Assembly (NCBI GenBank): GCA_933228675.1
Contig: OW121743.1
Span: 86,289,413-86,353,412 of the forward strand
Direction of reading: 5' to 3'
DNA: 64,000 nucleotides
Origin: Stomorhina lunata
Lineage: Eukaryota; Arthropoda; Insecta; Diptera; Rhiniidae
Positions 56,857 through 64,000 of this stretch are shown piece by piece. Position numbers and translations under genes: made by a program. Positions within the stretch are counted from its first letter, which is position 1. Every line of letters starts with the position of its first letter. The notes below the pieces were generated by a model. That model had not been told where the DNA came from. It ran no database searches and was given only the letters and a program-made list of their open reading frames with translations.

Positions 56857-56965
56857 GGGGTAACTGCGTATCTCGATTCAAAAATAAAACTGTTTGAATT
56901 TGTATGCTTAAAGCATTGTGTTTCGAAAATAATTTCTTTCGAATCGAATTACGCGGTAACCCCCA
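56857..56965. mobile_element. 109-bp full-length foldback (GGGGTAAC ends) nested in HINE B
   Basis: AGGGGTAACTGCGTATCTCG at the left and the inverse of GGGGGTTACCGCGTAATTCG at the right; pairing continues to the centre at ATGCTT-AAAGCAT at perhaps 70% identity. It interrupts 'gcacagcttacg' of a HINE tandem unit, duplicating AG or CAG. Very small and hairpin-forming. Confidence 0.75.
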
Positions 56966-57716
56966 GCTTACGATTAAATTTATTTTTAGTAATTTTCAGT
57001 GGCGCTACCTGTCGGTAATTGTTCATACCAATTAAAAGAAATTTGGTCGGCTCATGTGCAACAATTTTCCTAAAGATCATAGCATGATCAACTGCACAGT
57101 TTACGATTTAATTAATTTTAAGTAATTTTCATTGGCGCCACCTATAGGAATTTAGTGATAGCAATTAGAAACCTTCGTCGTCTCACGCGCAACAACTTTA
57201 GCTTAAGGTTATTTCATGAGCATAACATGTTAACATATTGTTAACATATTGTTCCTATTCATATTACTTTTTAAGGTGTTAAGTTATCATTTCATCCCTT
57301 TTCTACCCATTTTGGCATCCGAAATCAAAAAAGTACCAAGTACGTATTCAATATTTTTCTCACATTTATTGGCTGCATTACAAAGTGCTTTTCTATATTG
57401 TTTGGTTCAAAAGATAAGAGTGGCTTAAAAATGATACCAAAAAAAATATTTTCACCCTTTTTTACCCCCTACCGGACATAGATTGGAAAAAGTACCAAAC
57501 ACCTGTCCGCTAATTTTAACAACTATTCAAAACATGATTTAAATTTTCTTTCTATGCCTGTTACTTTAGTAGATATAGCATTTTCGATTTTTTCCCCTTT
57601 TTGCCCGTTTTTACTCTGTTATAGGCAAAAGGCCCTTCTTACTCGACCTAAACATCAAAAAAGGTACCCACTGTCCAAATTTTAACAAAATCGTTAGAGC
57701 CATTTTTGAGATAGCT

Positions 57717-57818
<102 letters not shown>

Positions 57819-57841
57819 TATTTCTCGTTTAAGAATATAAG

Positions 57842-57965
57842 ATTTGACGTACAGAATAAATACGAATTATTATTGTGTTCAACAAACACCAACATAATGC
57901 GAACAGAAACATACAAACATTTTCCAGTTTTATTATTTCTTTTTTCCCAAATTTCAGTGACCTTG
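57842..57965 (-). mobile_element. Penelope-like unit, 5' part (other side of HINE copy B)
   Basis: Inverse of 42355-42470: 'aataaaactggaaaatgttt', 'tttctgttcgcattatgttg', 'gaacacaataataattcgta', 'tttattctgtacgtcaaat'. Confidence 0.75.
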
Positions 57966-58190
57966 CTCTTTTTGTTAAGGGCCTATAGTGACGACAACAG
58001 ACGGATGGACAGACGGACACATAGACAGACACGCAGGCAGACAGACAAATAGACTGACATCGCTCAATCATCTTAGAATTTCATTAGGATTCAGATAGAT
58101 ATTTAGCCATAATTAGGGAAGTTACTAACGGAATGAAAATCTCAATATACCCCCATTATTTTTGATGGTGGGTATAATTAACAAGGTTTT
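57966..58190 (+). repeat. DINE-like 3' fragment with GACA microsatellite
   Basis: 'gacggatggacagacggaca' and related (GACA)n, then 'actgacatcgctcaatcatc' and 'ttttgatggtgggtataat', the usual order of a DINE-like 3' end. Confidence 0.6.
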
Positions 58191-58199
58191 CAGAAATTA

Positions 58200-59960
58200 G
58201 ATAACTAAAAAATAAAATCCCCCATTTCAAAAAAGCATTTTCTTATTTTCATTTTCGTTATTGCTCTTTTGCTACTATACTCTTTTATTCCTGTTTTAGG
58301 GTAAATGTAAAATTCTTTAATATAAAAAAAATTTTTTCCAAAATTGTTTAAAGTATTTAATATTTAATTCTTGTCTGAACATTTTTAGGGAAGTCATCAA
58401 ACACGACACAGTAATTCTAGGAAAGTTTTTGATTTATTTTCGGTTTTTATATGTTATAGGAACTTTCATCAAGAAACAAAATATATTTAGCAAGCCTTGA
58501 AAAAAAAACAAGTTTTTCCCTTTGTTAAAAGAGACCTTTGTCAGCTGGAGGCAAGTGTTAAAATTGCCCAATCGTGATATATGTAATTGCGTATGTCGCC
58601 AAAAGGAATATTGGAAAAAACAAACTTTGTTAAACATTTTTTTTCTAAAATACAAAATAATAACAAATTTTGTTGTTACCGAACTTAAAAATCCTCTTAA
58701 GAAAGTATACAATTTTTAACAATCCTTAATTTATTTTGTGTTCTTTTTGTTTTGTTCACATTGAAACACTTAACCTAAATTTAAGTTTGTCAAAAGTTTT
58801 CTTTAATATGAAAAATCTAAAGAAAAAATAAAAACCTGGTGTGAATGAATCTTGAGCACTTGTTCTTTTGTGTTTATATTTTGCCTTTTTATTCTTACTT
58901 CATATTTTTCTACCTTTTGCAATATAAGATGAAAGTTATTTTCTAACCAACTCGGAATAAATTTTTTTTCGAAAAACAAGAAAAAAATTAATAAATAAGA
59001 ATCTTAGTTAAATGTTTAACCAGCTACAGAAATTTAAATAAAATTGTAAATTGTATATTGAAATTACTATCAATACAAACTAACAAATTTCTAAATGCAA
59101 TAGTAAATTGAGTTTTTCCTCTTCCTTTCATTTCTACCAAATATTCCAATTAATATTGTCAAAAGTTTTATTTCTTTTTCCTTTCATTTTTTTACAGTTT
59201 GTCTTCATTTTTCTCAACTGATAATCATGAAGTGTTTGTCATCCTGTTGAAGTCTTTATTGAGACAAATTACAAAAAAAAAAATTAAAGGAAATAAACAA
59301 AAAATGTTGATATTTTTTTTATTGGAGATCATATTTTGAATAAGTGCCAATTTGGCTTTGATATTTTTAAAGAAATACCTAAAATTTGTAATTTAAGGGA
59401 GAAGAAGAAAAATATTCCCTATAAAAATGTTTTGCTATATTTTGGCCAAAAGAAAATCGAGAAATTCTAAGCACTCACTCGTGATTGGTTATTAGTTATT
59501 ATACTATCATGAGTAATGAAAAAAGAGTCACGCGTGACAGGAGTGACACGAAGTAACTACATTTCAATTCATTGAACAAATCAAACCATTCCTTTATATG
59601 TGGCTGAGATAGGTTAACAGAACTGTAGCACTATTTAGGGCATTCGTATGAAATTTATGTGAAACATTTTTAATTCCATTCCAGATTACATATGGGCAAA
59701 TCCGAAAAATGGATAAAATTTTAATACTGTCATTATCACGTATTTGCGTTTATGAAAAAATTTACCATATTTTGATCCTTGATAATATATAATGGATACA
59801 ATTTCTGATTGCTCTGTTCGTTAAAAGCAGCTTTGTATTTGCACCCATCTCGATTTTTTATTTTTTTTTAAATAATATTTTTTTTAAAGTTCATAAAAAT
59901 CGCAAAAACATCCATTTAGTTATCAAGTTTCAGTAGAGCCTCAAAGTCTGTACGTCAAGT
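58200..59960. other. AT-rich sequence, mostly unassigned
   Basis: No gene or repeat recognised. A perfect 12-bp palindrome GTCACGCGTGAC is at about 59528-59539, unusual in such AT-rich DNA. Confidence 0.4.
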
Positions 59961-59969
59961 AAAAAAGGG

Positions 59970-60970
59970 GCTCACAGTATGTAGCGTCCGTCACAGAAAT
60001 AAAGGTTTTTTTAATTTGACTGGTGCAATTTTTCTTTTTCCTCCAATTGAACTTGGTTCGTAAAAAGAATTTATAGTAAGCTTGACATTAGACTAAAAAT
60101 AAAATTACAGAATAATATATAAAGAAAAGTATGTAGCGTCCGTCACAGTATATATTTTGTTCAAAATGATATTTATTAAGTACAAAATTTACGAACACAT
60201 GTGTGTCTTATTCATAAAGCATCAACACTGTCTATATTCACAGATTAAATTTAAGATATTGGGTGTTAATATAACATACAGTGGGGCAAATTTGATGCTT
60301 TTGAATTTATTTTTTGGACACTCTAACAGCTAGCCGCTGCATTATTGGGACAAAAGATAAGATATAAAAAGTATAAGACTTAAAATAAATATATTTATGT
60401 AGCCGTTTTGCGAAATATTATCTTGTGCCCAAAAATCACATTTTTAACCGAAAAAATAAAGAGGAAGGAGATGAAATTCGGAAACAAATAACACCATTAT
60501 TTTCATTGATTTATTGCATATTTACAAAAAAATATGAAATATGAATTTTTCCTAATTAAAAACCATATCGTTCGTCATATAGCGTCCGCAACAGTTCATT
60601 CGTGGATTTTTGTTGAAACTGAAAACTTTAAAATATTTTATAAAAGCTGTTTTTAATCCTCTGAGTTTCCTCTATCTTCAATGTATTTGGAATTTTTTTT
60701 AAATGTGACCGATTTGATCAAAATTACAGAAACACGTGTTAAAAAAAGTCACTTCCATTTTTTATAGCGTCCGTCACAGCACTTTAAAAAAGAATATCTT
60801 TTTCCTTTAAAACAAGTACGTAAATTAACAAATGCCATTCGATAGTACAATCGATGAGCTAATATTTTCTGAAATCTGTGCGAAGATATCTCTTGTAAAA
60901 CGACAAGTACAACAAAATCCGTACAAATGTATCATACGTCATGCAGGATTTGCCCATATCTTCTATTTGC
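59970..60970 (+). repeat. Old interspersed repeat R1, copy 2
   Basis: Aligns with 1-335 plus 1650-1960 from 60349 on. The motif TAGCGTCCGTCACAG occurs at about 59982, 60133 and 60766, with a variant at 60576, several times followed by 'ctttttcct'. A 68-codon frame at 60832-61038 (PFDSTIDELIFSEICAKISL...) corresponds to a partly open frame in copy 1; likely the end of a transposon ORF. Family unknown. Confidence 0.7.
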
Positions 60971-61039
60971 CTAACAAAATATTCACTCTTTGCAAAAAAT
61001 TACTTTACTTTCGATCCAAACGAGATTTATTGCTATAAT

Positions 61040-61980
61040 TTTTAATGTTAAATTTAATATTGAATATATTTCAACATTCAGTCAAATTTATGTATATTTC
61101 AGTTAAAATAAAAATTATGAAACACAACACTTACAAATTTTTAACTTAAAACAAAAACAATTAAAAAACACTATTTTTTTTTTGCAAAACAATTCTTTAT
61201 TTATATGTTTAAATTATAAGCATGAGCTATTACATGGAAATTATTTCACATTTGTTGACCTTGTCATCATTATTTTCAATTTATTGTATTTACATTTTAT
61301 GTTTTATTATTTATATATTGAATTTTAGTTGGTGACCTTTAAATACATAATAAATCCCATAACGTAATTTTTCCTTCCATATCTAGTAACAAACGGAAAC
61401 AGTAATTATGTATATCCTTTATTTTTATTTGTCTTGCCCGTTTTAGTTTCGATAACACGTGCGATAGACTTGAGCTCTAAATAACAACTGAAGTCTTGTA
61501 TGTTTGAATATAAGATATAAATCTGTGCATAGGTTTTGGAATGGGGTTTAGCAGACGATGATATATTTTAAAGAAGATGATTTCTGTAGAAGATTTCTGT
61601 TAAACAAAATTGTTTAACTAAAATTGACAAATTGAATGTCTCTTAAGTAAGATGATTTCTCTTTATCACTCCTCTTTTAATGTAAACAATTTAAGAGAGT
61701 AAACCAGAGTTTTACAATTTCTTTCAGGGCAAGTTAATAAGATATTAAACTTATTAAAAGAAATATAACAAGTAGGTAAATCTAATTAAACAACATTTTT
61801 GGAAATAAAAAAATATTTATATAGTCACAAGAAATAATCATTTAAGTCAATTTAACACAAAACTTTTCTTTACAAAATTATTTTCTCTAAAATTTTGTTT
61901 ATGAAAAAATTTTTAATTATTTTATACAATAATTCTCGATATAAAATTCTTTACTTCTTTCAAATAATTTGTCTAAATAA
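61040..61980. other. AT-rich sequence without recognised feature
   Basis: No feature recognised until a short Penelope-like piece ('gtagatagggatccaatgtgaataaa') at about 61984-62020. Confidence 0.4.
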
Positions 61981-62019
61981 ATGTAGTAGATAGGGATCCA
62001 ATGTGAATAAAATTTATTT

Positions 62020-62237
62020 TTGAACATTTTTTGTATAAAAATATTTTCGGTGTACAATTTTCTTTATACAAACATTTTTGTTATAAATTTTTGTTCCATA
62101 GAAACCCTTTTGGTATAAATTTTTTTCGATAAAAAATTTTTCGGTAAAATTTTTTTTATAGAAAAATTTTCGATAACAATTTTTTCCAGTACAAAAATTT
62201 TTGGTATAAATTTTTTCTTAAAAAAAATTTTAAGTGT
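62020..62237 (-). repeat. SatB/SatA-like satellite fragment
   Basis: 'tttcggtgtacaattttctttata', 'aaattttcgataacaatttttt' and similar units, in the inverse orientation of the 27-30 kb array, directly after a Penelope-like scrap and before the LINE. Confidence 0.75.
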
Positions 62238-62239
62238 CA

Positions 62240-63135
62240 TTATTTTTTATTCCTTATGTTCAATATAATGCGCACGGCACTGAATGGTAGACGTGGTATC
62301 CAATGGACAGCCTTTAAGCAACTTGAGGACTTGGAATGCGCCGATGACGTATGCCTTCTAAGCCAAAGCCTAGGTCACCTTCAAGAAAACAATAGCGCTA
62401 TTACTGTTGAATCTCGGGCAGCTGGGCTGGAAATCAATATCTCCAAGACAAAGATTATGCCTGGAGGCTATGGCGCAAACCCGTCGCCATACATCAATGT
62501 GGATAACGAGGTTATTGGATGTGTAGGTACCTTTAATTATCTTGGTAGTTTGGTATCTACAAAAGGTGGCGCCGACGAGGATATTGAATCGCGTATAAAT
62601 AAGGCAAAATCAGCATTCGGCATTCTACGAGCTATTTGGAAATCTCGGCAAATATCAACAACAACTAAGTTACGAATATATAACTCGAATGTCAAGTCCA
62701 TCTTGTATTACGGCTGCGAAACTTGGAAACGCACAAATGCCATCGATAAGCGCCTACAAACCTTTGCAAACAAATGCTTGCGGCAAATCCTTAATATATG
62801 GTGGCCAAATCGCATAAGAAATGAAGATCTACTAAACGCTACAAACCAAATCCCTTCTTCTATAGAGGTATGTCAACAGAAATGGCGGTGGATAGGCCAC
62901 ACACTTCGAAGGCCAAATACCAACATTGCTCGACAAGCGGTTCGTTGGAATCCACAAGGAAGCGGCCGTCGTGTTGGTGCACCTGCTAGAACGTGGAGAA
63001 GGTCAATTGAAGCGGAGTTACAAGCAGCAAACTATTCATGGAATGATGTATGCCTAACATCTCGCAATAGAGTTCGATATAAAAGGATGGTTGAGGCCCT
63101 ATGCTCCACTGGGAGTCAAGGATAACAGAAGAAGA
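62240..63135 (+). pseudogene. 5'-truncated LINE, RT C-terminal half with open frame
   Basis: A 289-codon frame (62256-63125) matching the copy at 23638-25148 and more intact. It begins just before RT motif C, here CADDVCLLSQ (Tyr replaced by Cys, both Asp kept), then VDNEVIGCVGTFNYLGSLVS, FGILRAIWKSRQISTTTKLR, YYGCETWKRTNAIDKRLQTF, RQILNIWWPNRIRNEDLL, QKWRWIGHTLRRPN, GAPARTWRRSIEAELQAA and ends ALCSTGSQG-stop, the usual C terminus of this LINE group. The 3' end is ...ACAGAAGAAGAA. Endonuclease and RT palm motifs A-B are absent, so it cannot be active alone. The long open frame suggests a fairly recent insertion. Confidence 0.85.
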
Positions 63136-63139
63136 ATGT

Positions 63140-63720
63140 TCAAAATCATAAATTTTTTCTAAGTATGTATTTTAAAATATTTGAAGTATCCTTATATTTT
63201 CCATTATCAACAATAAAAATCTGTTAAGATATTTAAATTTAACTAAAAAAACTCAGCTTATAATTCAAAACCTATCTATGGTTTTTCTTCTACCATCGCA
63301 ATCTTTCAGATTTTGGGAATTTCAATTGGTTTAAATTTAGAAGTCGAAAAATGTGCTACTGTGTTATTACAGAAAAAAAAATCATGAAAGTTTTACGTTG
63401 AACTTGAAGACTACAATAAATTTTGAATACTCAAAACTAACATATCTCTATATAACTTTTAAAGAAAACTTTTCAAGTAACATTACGTCTACTTTTAGGC
63501 AACATTATGGATATTTTTTTATTTTACCGGCTCTAAAGCCTACTTCTAACAAAATTGTCCTTTAACAAAGTATAATTTCTGTAAAAGCTTTTATGTGTGT
63601 AAAGCTAAATAACGAATTTACATATCTAGCCTAGACACAAACCGTTAGTATTAACATACTTGTGTTAGATGGTTAACATAGAACTGTTAGGTGCTTCTGG
63701 AAGCAGTATGTGTATAGGCA
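63140..63720. other. AT-rich sequence without recognised feature
   Basis: No feature recognised. Confidence 0.4.
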
Positions 63721-63724
63721 ATTC

Positions 63725-63860
63725 TCGGTATATGAAGTTATATTCGACTGTGCCTAATCTTACATATGCACCATCAAATTATATTAAATTAAGAAACGCA
63801 TCTCACAAATCTACGAGGATGCAACTAATTCAAAATGTGGAGCAAATTCGAAAAAATTAG
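63725..63860 (-). repeat. DINE-like 3' terminal fragment
   Basis: 'tatattcgactgtgcctaatctt..atatgcaccatcaaatt' is the decayed inverse of the 'gatggtgggtatataagattcggcacagccgaat' end at 21065-21104; 'tctacgaggatgcaactaattca' matches 45470-45495. Confidence 0.55.
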
Positions 63861-64000
63861 TTATGCTGGTCGGTAAAATCTTTGGACTAAATTCGGTTAC
63901 AGTAGCTTTATAGTTTAATATTCAAAAGAATCTACGTGAATTCCCTGGTACGTACTTTGCACAAAATTTGGTCTCATAACCGGATATAATTAGGCCAAAT

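Overview
The window is AT-rich (very roughly three quarters A+T) eukaryotic DNA with almost no coding sequence. Nearly everything recognisable is repeat-derived: two LINE types, a decayed piggyBac copy, Helentron/DINE-like elements, several TIR elements and MITEs, Penelope-like terminal repeats, AT-rich satellites and long (TA)n runs. This mixture, together with DINE-like modules (the 'tatgggagctatggtcaaat' type), suggests a calyptrate fly or a related dipteran. That is inference; no species marker is present. The only plausible host-gene piece is one minus-strand exon-like ORF at 18186-18441 with a consensus splice donor, so the window may be intronic or lie in a gene-poor gap.

Layout. 1-2.0 kb: an old repeat (second copy 60.35-60.96 kb) interrupted by a TIR-bounded 1.3 kb insertion with tRNA-like SINE sequence. 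3.1-6.3 kb: a tRNA-like SINE, a Harbinger-like MITE, and copy 1 of a composite element with ~150-bp tandem repeats and an ORF relic. 7.6-10.2 kb: an A/T satellite hosting a 225-bp foldback whose loop contains a hammerhead-ribozyme-like motif. 11.2-12.9 kb: a TIR element holding a dead jockey/CR1-like LINE that is itself split by a MITE. 14.4 kb: (TA)n. 15.1-18.2 kb: Penelope-like units with a ribozyme motif, satellites and a DINE-like element. 20.2-25.3 kb: a SINE copy, the ORF relic again, a Penelope-like fragment, a MITE, and inverted copy 2 of the composite element split by a truncated LINE with a 9-bp target duplication. 27.1-30.0 kb: a ~29-bp satellite. 32.0-35.8 kb: satellite, Penelope-like relic and a 1.67 kb element with long TIRs. 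37.1-38.7 kb: a very homogeneous 31-bp satellite. 40.4-46.0 kb: hairpins, foldbacks, a LINE relic, and the best Penelope-like unit with an intact hammerhead core. 47.5-49.0 and 56.4-57.8 kb: two inverted Helentron-like elements. 49.3-52.3 kb: a large inverted repeat. 52.5-53.7 kb: a piggyBac relic with TTAA ends. 59.9-61 kb: copy 2 of the first repeat. 62.2-63.1 kb: a truncated LINE with an open 289-codon frame.

The most interesting pattern is a ~460-490 bp unit seen at several sites. It carries a type I hammerhead core with a minimal helix III. Two loci are arranged as partial direct dimers, and many copies sit next to a ~29-30 bp AT-rich satellite. This matches what is known of Penelope-like elements (pseudo-LTRs with hammerheads). 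The linked satellite, the ribozyme-deleted copy and a copy whose homology ends at the predicted cleavage site are worth testing. A second, unrelated hammerhead-like motif sits inside a foldback with perfect 39-bp arms.
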